DNA from: Hymenolepis diminuta
Taxonomy: Eukaryota > Platyhelminthes > Cestoda > Cyclophyllidea > Hymenolepididae
Reading direction: 5' to 3'
NCBI GenBank assembly: GCA_900708905.1
Contig: CAADRB010000026.1
Location: forward strand, 2,808,120 to 2,872,119
DNA: 64,000 nucleotides
The position numbers and the translations under genes were made by a program. This document shows, piece by piece, positions 1-11,695 of the stretch. The notes under the pieces are model-generated. The model was not told where the DNA came from. It was given only the letters and a program-made list of their open reading frames with translations, and made no database searches. The number at the start of each line of letters is the position of its first letter. Within the stretch, counting starts at the first letter, position 1.

Positions 1-2260
1 GTTCTTACTCATTCTATCGACTAGTAAGTAACATGTTTTATCATGTGATAAATTAATTCTGGCTAGAATAATCCAGTTTTGATCTCAATTCATGTACTTT
101 TCCTAATTACAGATCTATCTAGTGCTCGTTGAAATAATTAATTTATTTAATCTACCTCTCTTTCCAATGTGAAAAACGCGTTTGAAACGTTTGATTTTAT
201 TTAATTAAGCAAATTTAAAGTGGTTGAAATATGCTGTAAATGATACTACGGCTCCTTTTGGTTGATCAACTAGAAATAGGTTGTTATTGCAGCATATTTA
301 ACAATTATTCTGTGAGAAACAATTGATTTAGCGGTGCCCTTCCCATGGATGAATGTAGAGCCTACCGGTGTTCTACCAAAATGTCACGAACAGGTAAAAT
401 ATGACGAGCGATTCACTGAATGGTACTTGGAATGAGGAGGTACATTGATCTACAGCAAATTCTCAAAGCCGTACCAAGCAGAGAACTACTCGTATTTGGT
501 TAACTATTCGCCTATGTTTAGCGCTCAACATACACATCTGCCAACTCGGAGGTTAAGAGAACGATGTCCATCTGTATACATGCAGTGATATGGATAGCAC
601 TGGTTAGTTCTTCTTTAAAGAAAGGGTAGAATGCAATCTTCTGATCAGAGCAGCTTCAGGATACTTTCCCTCTACCAATGTCAATTTTTAACATAATTCG
701 GTTTAACTGAACGCAGGAAATTCGAAATAACGGGAGAGACAACGAAAAGGGACCACGTTGGTAACATCTTGTCGATCAAATTTTGACCAAGATATAACTT
801 TGACGTTGTCCAATAACAGGCTACGTTTTTCTATTAAGATTTTGTGTGATGAAACGTTGCATTGTATTTCAATTCTCGCGATCTATAATGTCTAAATGAA
901 TGTCTTGTCATTCTGGAATTTTAAAGGTGTGGTACAAGTTTTCAGATGAGAACCGTTGACGCGTAATAAAAAGCGCATTTTTGCCTGCCAAATCATTTGA
1001 TAGTGATGAAAAAGAACCCTCCGAATGTGTCATAATTTATAATACTTATTTTCACGTAGGGCGTAGTCTATTCTAAAAGTCGGCGTTAATAAATCACCAT
1101 TTATAATATTTATTTGTAGATTAATTTAAAGTTCAATTCAAGGTGAAGCGAAAAGCGAATCATGTTGATTTATTCACTCTAAAATATCAGACGATCTTAA
1201 TAGTATATTAACTGAATGTTAACTTTAACATCTTAATTAATAAAAAATGGTTTAATTTGCCTGCTCTTGGCTAGTGATATACCTAACAACGGAATTAAAT
1301 TAGCCGGTTAACAGGCTATGTATATAGTGAACATAACCCCCTCCTATGAATGTGCAAGTCAAATGACGAAAACTTTACCAATTGAACTCTCCTCATTTCG
1401 AAAATATTCATAAATTAAACTTTCATGTGTTTTAATTTATTAACCCCCTTCCCCGTTTCATATCTCATTGGGGTCGTATGCTGTTCCATTTATTCTGATG
1501 TCTTCCATTGACTAAAGCCTTTAAGTTTATTGCTGTGCCATGGGCAATAATTATAATCGTAATAATCCGGTATTTGAATAATAAATTAAAATAGTCGAGT
1601 TTATACAGAAAATAACCGAATTACTACAAGCACCAATTAAAATCAATTCCACTTAATGCCTAAAAATATATATCTAATGATCTCTTGTTTTTGCCTTTGA
1701 AACGCAAATAACGACACAAATTTTAAATAATGTAGAAACAATCTTATTTATAATTTCTTAATATCAGACATAATCTTAAGGTAAGTAAAGTCTTGAAAGC
1801 TTATATCTCTTCAAAACGCCTTCCTAAAACAAGGATTTCATCTGATCGATTTAAACTTCAAAGGACTAATAAGGCGAATTTTATGAACTGCTAATGCAGA
1901 CAACAGAATAGGGTTACCTTCTAATTTCGCATTAAATAAATTTAAATTGCTTACTGCCTAATTTTCGTAATCATTATATTTCGATTAATAAGCCTTACGC
2001 TCTTTTAATACAGTCCGAAAAGAAATTTTTGCTTATCAATTCTCCATTTAAACATGAACAGACCAAGAAATTAGCAATTATGCCACCACAACTGATTTAA
2101 ATATTAGAAAACTTTAGTAAAGGAAGACAGTGTCAAAAGTCTACGAGTTCAGATATAAAAGGGTGGGTGCATTTTTGATCCCGCGCGCATAAGGTGTGAT
2201 ACGCACAAAATGAGTAATTGGTGATAATGACGGAGGCCTCTCTCTCAAAAATGCCACCCT
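1..2260. other. Gene-free AT-rich flank
   Basis: I see no convincing exon, tRNA or repeat with a second copy here. All frames are broken by stops and base composition is uniformly AT-rich. It is the upstream intergenic region of the TAL gene; only its last part (the TATA-like box just downstream) looks regulatory. Confidence 0.5.
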
Positions 2261-2262
2261 CA

Positions 2263-2268
2263 TATAAG
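2263..2268 (+). promoter_or_regulatory. TATA-like box of the TAL gene
   Basis: The motif TATAAG lies about 130 bases upstream of the ATG at 2395, in an otherwise GC-richer stretch. That would place a transcription start near 2295 and leave a leader of about 100 bases. This is inferred from motif and spacing only. Confidence 0.4.
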
Positions 2269-2394
2269 AGCTCTTCAATTATTGCGCCTTGCAAAGATAG
2301 GTGCACGCGATCTTCTTAAACTCCTTCACCTCACCCCAGGCGCACACACGTTCATCACACTTCTTCAGTAAAGGACCTACACATACGCAGAGAC

Positions 2395-3193
2395 ATGGCA
2401 GCAGAACCAAATCCCGAAACCCTCGTTCATTTCTACGATGAACTCACGGAAGCTCAAGCTTGTAAGTCTGCTCCATTATGTTTATAAAAGAATTACAACA
2501 ACATCTTAATCATAGTTCTGCTTTATTCGTGATAGCCATTCCAACCAAGAGTTACATGGAATTCCTCATTAAATGGGGCTATGACCGGGAAACTGCTGAG
2601 GTAAATATTGGAAATCGAGTTAAAACATTTTAAAATGGAATTTTTTCTGTACTTATTCCTCCTTTTAGCGACTTTGTACCCGACTGGATAAAGGTACTGG
2701 AGTTATTCACCGAAAAGACCTCTGCAGACCAACAGATATGCCCAGCAATTCGTAAGAATCAAACCTTAAAAGAAATAAATTATGACGTACCACACTCATT
2801 AAATTTATTAATTTTCTTTCATCAGATTGCCAGCCCTTCGTGATGTTCAAATCCTCAACTCAGACATGAAGCAGAAGCAAGCTGAATCCATCATGCTCTA
2901 CGTTGTGGAAATAATCAAAAAGAAGAAGTCTAAGAAGGTACGCCCAACCCAAACCATCTACTGATGAACTCCCCTTTCACTACGATTTTAATTAATTCTA
3001 TTTGAAATTCAAGGACCAATTGGAAGACCTGAAGAAACGATTGGAAGAAGTATACGGCAGAGGATGGAACTGCTACATGACCGACGGAAAATTCTACTCC
3101 GTCTGCTCTCACGAAGCTGGAACAAGTCTCGTTTTTATCCTCAACGACATGGTCTATGGTGTGTTCCGCACGCCCTTCACCGGAAAACACTGA
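2395..3193 (+). CDS. Tegumental-allergen-like (TAL) protein: EF-hand plus dynein light chain
   Basis: Five exons join in frame to 168 residues: 2395-2461, 2536-2600, 2669-2751, 2826-2937 and 3014-3193. All introns are GT-AG and short (68-76 bases). Residues 1-75 form an EF-hand-type region. Residues 90-168 are a dynein light chain domain, recognisable from YGRGWNCYM, a central C-S-H-E-A-G stretch and a final VFIL/MVYGVFRTPF strand. A Lys-rich helix (EIIKKKKSKK) links them. Flatworm TAL proteins are abundant in the tegument and often antigenic; they are thought to couple calcium signals or dynein-type partners to the surface cytoskeleton. Neither EF-hand loop here looks able to bind calcium: the second (LDKGTGVIHRKDL) is one residue short. 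The start is the first ATG and falls in an exon with a good donor. A polyadenylation signal follows closely. Confidence 0.92.
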
Positions 3194-3209
3194 GACAAAA
3201 GAGGGTTGT

Positions 3210-3215
3210 AATAAA
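3210..3215 (+). terminator. Polyadenylation signal of the TAL gene
   Basis: AATAAA begins 17 bases after the TAL stop codon, a short but plausible 3' UTR for this small gene. It is followed by a T-rich stretch. Confidence 0.6.
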
Positions 3216-3875
3216 GCGTATTTTCAAACCAACTCGACAAAAAAATCAAACCTTTATTTTGAACCTTTACATAGTATACATATACATTACTATTATAAAA
3301 AAAACCTCACTTACCTTCTCCCACATTCATTTGTATTCCTCATATACCTATCGAAATATAATTTCGATAAAGGAATGATTTTTTTTTCCTTTTTTCAAAG
3401 ATCTGAAGCAATTTAGTGAGCAGTTAGTTATCGAGTCAAGTAAAATTCATTTTGAAGATACTGTCAGGCTGAGAAAAGAGTAAAGTGATAAGAGCCAAAG
3501 TTTTCTCAACCGCCATTTCAGTAATTATTGATTTAACCTGCCGCATGAGGCATAGAAAGATAACTTCTCACACAAGTTGTCACCACTTGTTTGCCAAGAC
3601 GGTTTCAATTGGTTCTGTATAGAGCGACACAGCAGTACATCATTCATAGATTGGAGTGAAGATAAATTTGATTGAAAATATACGAGTATTAAATATAAGT
3701 TGTGCCTTTTTAATCAGGGATTAAATATGATTTCTAACAATTAGACGTATTCTAATCAAAAGTGTAAGGCAAAAGAGCTCCTAAAAACTACATTTATATT
3801 AACAATTTCAAACGATGTTACCAAGCCGACAATGCAAAAAGATTAAAAATATATCCCTTAACCGGGAAAAGAGAG
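3216..3875. other. Convergent intergenic region, TAL to pyruvate kinase
   Basis: About 660 bases lie between the TAL polyadenylation signal (+) and the pyruvate kinase stop codon (-). No coding region is supported; the short ORFs at 3064-3416 overlap the TAL last exon in other frames. I see no canonical AATAAA for pyruvate kinase on the minus strand in this stretch. Confidence 0.5.
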
Positions 3876-6800
3876 TTAAAACCGGAAGCTGTTTAGATCC
3901 GGTAATCCGATTACATCGTGGTTTTCAAATGAACCAAGTTGAATAATTCGAACACCGTTTGTGTGACCAGATCCACTTCTCCAACCTGTTAGTACAACGA
4001 TGCGATCATTATCCCCTAGCAGCTTAACTTGAGCTCCATAATTAATGGCATAGTTGATGCGACGATTTACATCTTCCGACCAGGAATCAGCCTCATTCTC
4101 TGAAATGAAGGACAAACCATACACGTTTAATTACTTACATAGTAGAATGAGCAGTTAACATTACGGTAATAACTAGTTATGTTATCATGCAACAAGCGAT
4201 CTCAAATGGATAAATCAAAATTATGAGTTGTCAGCATAAGAAAGTTGACAACAGATGTGGTCTTGGAGTAAAAGATACTCCTCTCGATTCTTCAAATGCT
4301 ATCATGATTAATCTACTTGCCGTGAGGTTCTTATAAATCAAAGAAGTCAATAGAAGGGATAAAACGTACCTTCACAGAGAATTGGAATGCATCCCCAGCA
4401 GAGATTAAGCTGCCTTGCGACTACGGGATCTTGTGTTACACACAGGATTGGGCAATGAGGTCTGTGCCTTGAAAGCATCCGACCCGATCTAAATCAGCAA
4501 TAGTAAATTTTCAAAATGCTTTCATATAATTTCGAAGTCTGGACTACACTGAAAATGCTGATACAAAAAGGTTAAATAAATAATTAGATAAAAATCCCGA
4601 GAAAATTTCCCGACAAATAACGAAAAATTGTCTGTAACCGGAGTTTATTTTCCTATGCAAATGTCAAAAAGCTTTACACTAATTTTTCCTTTATATAATA
4701 ATTCCCTTGGGAAATGAATTAACTATGTTAAGCCTGAGTGTGCCAATTTTCATATATTATGGATAAAAGAATGGGAAAATCAATTATTTAGAAATCTTTA
4801 GTGATTTAAAACAATGATCAGATTTATCTAACATCAATGATCAATACTATTAAGATCATTAAATTGGAATTATCTATAGCTTTTTCATTAATGTTAGCCA
4901 CTGAATTAGGACTACCATGAAAGTTATAATCCAAAATCTCATAAGGATATGTTTGCAGAGGTTACATATTTAAATAGTAGGTAGTAGGCTGACCTATCGC
5001 TTTCAATGGATTGTTGACTTAATTTAGCATTCAATTTTACTTCACCTAAGTGCAGCGACTCGAAATAAATTGAAATTTAGGAGGCAAGTGGCGCTACAAT
5101 AAAAATTCACTCATATTTAAAATTTCTACTTAAATGGTTTTAAGTAATAAAGAATACTTACTCTCCGCTACTAGTGATACAAATGATGGCCCTTGCAAAG
5201 ACGCACAGGGACGCCTCAACTGCCGCAACGGCGGTGCTGAGGGCTGTTTCCGCAGGTAGTTTAATCACACTTCGAAGATCATTGTGAAGCTGCGTGTACG
5301 AGATCACAGACTCCGCCTCTCTACATATGGCCGCCATTGTTCGCACACATTCCACTGGATATTTGCCCTTCGCAGATTCACCTTAAAATATCATGAAAAC
5401 GAAACCTTAAATCTGTGATTCTGCAGTCAGTGATGAAGCTGGAATGGAAGAGGATATTATCATATTATGAGGGAAAACGCTAAGATAATACTAAACATAA
5501 AACCGACCCTCAGATACATTGTGACATGCCCCTTCGATGCCACAATTTCTGTAAATTTTAACATTATTTTCTAGTCTCTCAAATGCACAAGCAAACGTTA
5601 CTATTGAATATTTTATCTCAAAAAACTAAGGTATCAATTTATATGTTTTTTAATATTACTATTAATTATTCACAAATTTCACATAATTGTTAAAATACAC
5701 TAAAATTGTGAGTCGTTGCTATTATGTTCTAGGGAATGGAAGCATTTGAGAGGTTTCCAAATTTATAGCAAGTGGCGAGCAGCAGTCATCAAATTCTCTG
5801 ACACCTACAATGCCGATACCAAAACTTTCACAGGCCTTATAACAATCAGTGGATTTTTCTCAATTGTTTGAGATGTTTGATAATCTTTCTGAAGAACCGA
5901 AAACTCTCTCAGTAAAATGTAAAGATTCTAAACATGTGTATTCTATAAAATTTATGTCCTCAATTGTTTCATGGCATTAAACTTTCTGCATGTGTTGAAA
6001 TTCCCGATCCTACAGTTGCTGAAGATGTCACAAAAAATATTCCTGAGTTTATTCGTGATCCAAAATCAGATATTCTTTGAATCGTAGTAAACACAAATAC
6101 GTGTTCAGTGAAATGAGGAAAGAAGATTCCATTGCCTCAGCAGGAAGCTAGGTCCAGTAGAATATGAACGTTATTCAAAATTCAATGATCTGTTATCTAG
6201 AATTATGCAGGTCATGGAAGGAGTTTTTGGTCTCAACTACTTCCTCCCCAAAAGGTCTCTTTAACAACCTTAAACTTGTCATCAACCATGATGGGGACTT
6301 ATACGACTTTGCCGGCGTTGTAAACTTTCATTGCAATAAATTTGATTTCGGCACTATTACAGAAGAACAGTTCAAATACCATATTTTCATCTCTGGACTT
6401 CAAACAAATCTCATGCATGATTCAACTCTCACTGACTCTGACGCCATCTCCATGCATCTGATGCACAAAAGGCCTGCGTCTATGCCTTAATCCGCACAAT
6501 TTGTGGCACAGCCAAGTTTCCCTGCAGAACAGAAACCGTCCTCACCTTGTCCATAATAGGGTGGTTAGCGTTCTCCTCAACAAGCAGTAATGGGACAAAC
6601 TGCTGAAAAGTTGACATAAAGAATTCCGTTAACTAAAACCTCCCCAGTACTCCCGAATCGTTCACTAACAGCATGGCCAAGACTAGTAAAGGACAAAATC
6701 AATAAACCTTCCATAAAAAGAATCACCACTATGAGCATAAAGCAAAATACCTCACGTCGAACGGTCTTTAGGCTATCACTTGTATCGACACCAAGCAAAG

Positions 6801-9800
6801 AAAAAATTATGTGAAACCACAGATCACCTGGAATCATATTCGCCTACAACTAGACGCCGCTTCAAGTATAACCATAATCTCAAGGAAGCTGAGGAAATCA
6901 TTGGGTCGTCCAAAACTAGAGCAATCTCCTTACCTGTGATCAACGCTTACGACGGCTCCGGCAGCCTGAAGGGGAAACAAAGCTATAGCGTGACCTACCG
7001 GGACATTAGTATCTCAACAACAGCTTATATAGCCACCTCTCAACATAACCTGCCTAGCCTTTACTAACTCGGTCAACTTGATCTTATAGATCTGCCCACA
7101 AGTGGTATTTGCTATCGTGCACATTCTGTCACATCTACCACTTCACTCATACTATAGATAATGGTCCAGCATTTCCCTGGGTTATTTCAAGAAGGTCTTG
7201 CCCTATGAAACAAACTACTGTCGGATTGAAAAGACTTTGACTATCATTTTCATTGTTAAAAATTTTCAAAAATTTCTTTACAGTAGACACTTTACCTTGC
7301 TAATGGATCATAAACTACTTCTCTCTATGCTCTCAACCAAAAAGGATATTCCAATTACACTGCAAGCCGACTTCAGCGTCCGTCGATCATCCTTCTTGGC
7401 TACGATTTCAATATAGAATATCGGAAAACAACAGAATTGGACAAGCTGATTGTTTTTTCGTCTCATCTACAACTGGAAATGTCTTGACCATGAAACCGTT
7501 GTTGCAGGTATATGGTAAACGAAACAAAATGCCTTATTTGATGCCGTATGCAAACTTTCAATAAATAAATGATTTAAAAAATGCAACAGCTAAAGATTTA
7601 GTACCAAAAAAGGCCATGAAATGTGTTCGCACAGGATGGTCAAAATCAAACCAAAAGGGCGATTTTCTACAATTTTACAGACGGGATGATAATCTGCATG
7701 TGGTTAGCTGTTTGCAGACTTTGTCGCCATTCCTCAGTACAGTATAAAAGTATGCCCTTCTCTACAGTTACTACCATCTTTCACTGACGAACAGACATTT
7801 GGCTCCAGTAACCACAATGTGGTGTCACAGACATCAACAAATATCTCAACATCGTCTACGAACTTCGATCAGATGAAGGCACTTCTCCAACAATGGCAAG
7901 AAAATTTTGAGGATGCTCAAATAAAATTCACAAACACTGGTGAAGATGTCTCTACAATCTAGTTAAGCCCAAACATCAATCCCCAACAACGGCAAATAAA
8001 CCCATTCTCCAGACTACCATCACCTAGATGTTTCTGTAATAAGAGGAATTCTGCACAGTACTGTCCATTCAAGGTGCATCTGCACCAAGATTGTGGTAAA
8101 ATTGGTCACAAATTATCATGCTGTCACTCAAGAAACAACAAATTTGCTTCAAAAAATTCAGATAATCCTCAAAATAAGAGAGAGCAAGGTCCCAAACAAA
8201 AGCTGCCGAAAACACCAAAGAAAAAAAGAAGACGGTCAACACAACATTCAAACCCGATGGGATCAACACAAATTCAGGTCCGAAGATTTTAACTCCCAAG
8301 GTTGTTCGAAAAGAGCCAATCAGATCAAAAAAGCAAATAATACAAAATGAAACGAACAAATTTCTGGAACGAACCAAATGGTAGAAGCAGCGAATACAGT
8401 AACGGTCAACACCAGCAACAAAGGCTGTTTAAAGAAGGCCATTCGCATCAAAAGCCTGACAACAAGCAAAAGACCAGTCATTAGCCAACAAAAACTGTCA
8501 ACACGAATCCGAATTTTGAAATCAGTGACAAATCAGGGGACATCTCAATCCCAAAAGATAGAAGGGAATGGTGAAGTCAAGCGACTGAAGGACTTTTGGG
8601 GCCACTCCAAGGCAACTCCGTTGTTAATCGAACCAGAGGAAAGTTCGAATCAAAATGGGGAGGTGATTGAAAGACGAAGTGGTGCTCTGGCGTGCACCAG
8701 GAAAACAATATCGATGTCGCGTGATTTGATGAAATAAATTTCAACAAGAATTGTGCTAACTCCATCGCACTGCTCAAGTTACAGGTTTACTAGCCTGTAA
8801 CTTCCCCTATCTCTTATTCAGGTTATACCTTCTATCTTCTTAACTATCTTCACCACGCAACAAAATGAAGAGAAGAAAGGTCTCTGATTGCAGAGTTTCA
8901 TTAAACTCCAAGGGGAGACTCAGTAGTTTGAGAGAGCAGGATGTGGAGTTGCCAATGGTGTTGCGTATGGGTCTACAGATGAATTTTGTACACTTAGGAA
9001 GTGAAGGTGAACAAATTGGGTCAGATGACGACAAACGCTCAGCCAGCCAGGATGCACTGATTCAGTGAGTGGGTTGTCTATACCTGATGTTCGGGTCGCA
9101 TGTCCGCACTTCATGAGTGGGACATCGAGTTGATCCACAGTAGGAAAATATTAAAAGTATTTATTCTGCGATCTACAGGCCGATATCCCAAACAGAAGGA
9201 AAAATTTAAATTCTCGCTGTTATAGCGAAAATAATTACAGTTCCATTTGAACTATGAACAGCATAATGTAATACATAATAGTTCACATAAACAGTTTAAA
9301 GAATAAGTGTTATTATCAATAATAATGGGAAAAAAACATAAAATATTAATTTCGTCAAGGGCAACTATTTAATAATTGTTCATAGTTGTGTTTCCACCTC
9401 GACAATTTAAAAAATAAGCATGTAGATGTTCATGAAAATATCGTTGAACACCTTCACGGATTAATTTTCGGAATATAAGTAAACATTTTGATTGCAGGAA
9501 ATTGTAACACCCAAGGTCACTCTAGAGTTATACGAAAAAAGTACAAGTAGGGTTGAATGCAAGAAGATCAATAGGGAAATCACTGGGATATGTCGAATCA
9601 CTATGGCTTGTCAGAGTTGTTAAGTGTAAGGGGGGCGGAGGCCAGACCATGTAAGTTCAACAGTAAGGGAGGCTATAGTGTGTGAATTAAATATTGATTA
9701 ATAGAGTTCCCATCTAAAAAGATATTGGAATGCACTGTCTGCACTTTTTTCCCACAAATTTATTAACATGACTGCAAACATGGCTCAGTTATTGGCAAAT

Positions 9801-11682
9801 ATCCAACGTACGCATGAGTCAACCGAATTCAAACTGATTGTGACCCAAATTTGTTTTACCTACTTCGCAGTCTTGATGTCATACCTAATATAACTAACCC
9901 CCACCATGAATTGTAAAATATTAGCTCTCCACAACCAGAATCTATGGGCCTGATAAAGTAGGGATATTGATTAAATAACCTAGGCAAGAATCCAAACAAA
10001 TTTCAGAGTATGTGGCTAGGTTAAACAAACTGCTGAGATCAACTACCTGAAAGCATGACGCAATCTGCTCCGTCGAGAACAGCGTTTGCAACGTCACTGG
10101 ATTCAGCCCGAGTAGCACGAGGTTTGTAGGTCATCGATTCCAACATTTGTGTGGCACAAATGCATGGCTTGCCCACAACATTGCAGCGTGCGAAACACAT
10201 CTTCTGTACCAAGAAAACTTTCTCCGGAGGTATCTCAATGCCCAAGTCTCCACGAGCCACCATTATTCCATCGGCAGCATCAATTATTTCATTAATGCTG
10301 AAAGTTTATAAGTAATGAGGGTACTTAAGGTGGCATTTTAAATAATTTAAAGCCGCAATAAGCTAATACAGAAGTGTGAAACGTTCGCTTTTCAAATACA
10401 CATATTTGCATATATATTTGATAGCGGTTCAGCAGTGATGAATTACTTACTTCTTTACACCTTGTTGGTTTTCTATTTTTGCGATAATTTTAATTTGTGC
10501 ACCTCTTTCACCCATTAATTCGCGCATTTCGTAGATGGCCTTAGCATCGCGAATGAACGATGCAAATATCATATCCAACTGCAGAGTAATTGTATAAAGA
10601 CAAAAAATGTAAGACCTGTGAGCGGTACTGAAATGTTAAAAGTCGACAAAGTTACCTCATTTTTGACGGCAAAGAGGATATCCTGCCTATCCTTCTCAGA
10701 CATCGCTGGAAGATCAACCGGAGAACCAGGAAGATTGACACCTTTCTTTGAGCCAAGTCTGCCACCGTTTTCAATAACGCAGTCGAGGTAATCTGGACCT
10801 GAAATATCATGATAATTTCGTACATTAGAATACGTAAAGTCCAGCAATTTCAAGCATTTCAAATACTTACCTTTTTCTTTAACTCGGACGCAGATGAGAC
10901 CGTCATCTATAAATATTAGTGACCCAACCTCCAGAATGAGAATTATATTTTCATAGTCAACGTAAAGAACCTTTTCACTGCAATTCTCATAATATGCTTT
11001 ATCGGGTGTGATTCGAATTATTTCTCCAACACACAGCTCAACCTCACCCGTTGGACTCTAAAATAAATACAGGGATTAAGTCCGCTATTCTTTACTAAGG
11101 AGGTAGAATGCGTAAATGTATAACTCCTCTTACACCATTAACTAAACCAGTCCGAATCTCAGGCCCTTTGGTATCAAGAGCGATAGCTATTGGCCGAGTA
11201 AAAGGTTTAAGCGTTCTTTCTGCCTCTCGAACCATCTGTATAGTATCTGAGTGATAGTCATAGGTGCCGTGAGAAAAATTAAGTCTAACGATATCCATGC
11301 CTGCTAAAATCAGTTTTTGTAATGTTTCAACAGTGTGGCTGGCTGGGCCTAAAATCAAATTATAAGTGAACGAATGGTCAACATATGTACGAAAATAATA
11401 ATTCAAAACTATTATTTCCACTAATTTGTTTCAAACATCTTAAATGCAAAAGATGACCTAATTTCATTGAAATACAATGTGTAAATTCATACCGAGTGTG
11501 CATATAATATGAGTTTTTCGAAAAGTGTCTGTGGGTTTGTTGATATCAAGATTATAGTTTCTTTCAATAACCGATGCCGGAGGACCATGATTATCAGCAT
11601 GTGCATTAACGGACCAACCAAACTCCACCGAGGAGCCCTGATTGTTTGATATATTTACTTCTTCACTTAACGCTACAGACAT
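3876..11682 (-). CDS. PK: Pyruvate kinase
   Basis: Nine coding exons on the minus strand join in phase to 558 residues: 11682-11493, 11348-11134, 11057-10871, 10798-10656, 10578-10451, 10297-10047, 5381-5162, 4488-4370 and 4099-3876. The enzyme converts phosphoenolpyruvate and ADP to pyruvate and ATP in cytosolic glycolysis. Visible hallmarks are IICTLGPAS, RLNFSHG (catalytic Arg), [27 protein letters not shown] (catalytic Lys/Glu), [34 protein letters not shown] and the C-terminal [15 protein letters not shown] keeps the Glu associated with potassium dependence. The fructose-1,6-bisphosphate loop reads TSSGES, with the key Thr and Ser residues kept but Arg replaced by Glu; the later W and R contacts (SWSEDVNRR) are present. 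The N-terminus runs about 40 residues before the barrel, and a short tail (ending LNSFRF) follows the usual end. A splice acceptor lies 12 bases before the ATG. Intron 6 is 4.7 kb and carries gypsy debris. Confidence 0.97.
6120..7750 (+). mobile_element. Ty3/gypsy (CsRn1-like) remnant with the reverse transcriptase deleted
   Basis: This fragment lies antisense inside pyruvate kinase intron 6. Residues typical of a gypsy polyprotein appear in order but in shifting frames. A gag segment (6164-6490) contains DFAGVVN and FISGLQT. An aspartic protease (about 6805-7067) has [13 protein letters not shown], with the active-site D-T/S-A/G region altered to LDAAS. A pre-RT segment ends in [10 protein letters not shown] near 7200. 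RNase H follows at 7198-7440 with [10 protein letters not shown] and [10 protein letters not shown] connector to about 7745 contains CVRTGW and [10 protein letters not shown]. Pre-RT joins almost directly to RNase H, so the reverse transcriptase core is missing. Frameshifts and stops show it is dead. Family assignment is from remembered CsRn1-clade motifs. Confidence 0.75.
7785..8740 (+). mobile_element. Second gypsy gag fragment with zinc-knuckle motif
   Basis: Immediately after the pol remnant, in the same orientation, a gag-like stretch starts again. A segment around [14 protein letters not shown] is followed at about 8026-8140 by a Cys/His cluster ([12 protein letters not shown], then [12 protein letters not shown]) resembling the CHCC boxes of CsRn1-type gag. 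Lys-rich, low-complexity coding follows to about 8740. Gag after pol means it is a separate partial copy or a rearranged part of the same element. In-frame stops (for example near 7960) show it is not functional. Confidence 0.65.
8741..10046. other. Remainder of pyruvate kinase intron 6
   Basis: Besides a repeat copy at about 9240-9400 (listed separately), the stretch near 9487-9720 starts TGTAACACCC and has a G-rich, LTR-like composition. It could be the decayed LTR of the gypsy remnant upstream. I cannot find a matching 5' LTR, so this is only a suggestion. The ORFs at 8840-9138 have no recognisable product. Confidence 0.3.
9240..9405 (+). repeat. Dispersed repeat family R2, copy 1
   Basis: This copy shares order and wording with 19774-19970 (+) and 33230-33420 (-): an AGTTC.ATAAACAATTT-type block, a TTATTAT..AA.GGGAA block, a TCAAGGG block, and then a TTTCCACCT stretch. 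Identity is moderate with many small gaps, as expected for an old interspersed element. No coding content is recognised. Confidence 0.5.
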
Positions 11683-11693
11683 TATTATTGAAA

Positions 11694-11695
11694 CT
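11694..11695 (-). promoter_or_regulatory. Splice acceptor just upstream of the pyruvate kinase ATG
   Basis: On the minus strand a T-rich run ending TTTTTAG comes 11 bases before the start codon (11682). It implies either a 5' UTR intron with an upstream exon I cannot place, or a spliced-leader trans-splicing site, which flatworms are known to use. Confidence 0.45.

Noticed and set aside
2930..3416. Overlapping ORFs around the last TAL exon, both strands
   Set aside because: They share bases with the dynein light chain exon in other frames or run into the 3' UTR; only the spliced frame matches a known family.
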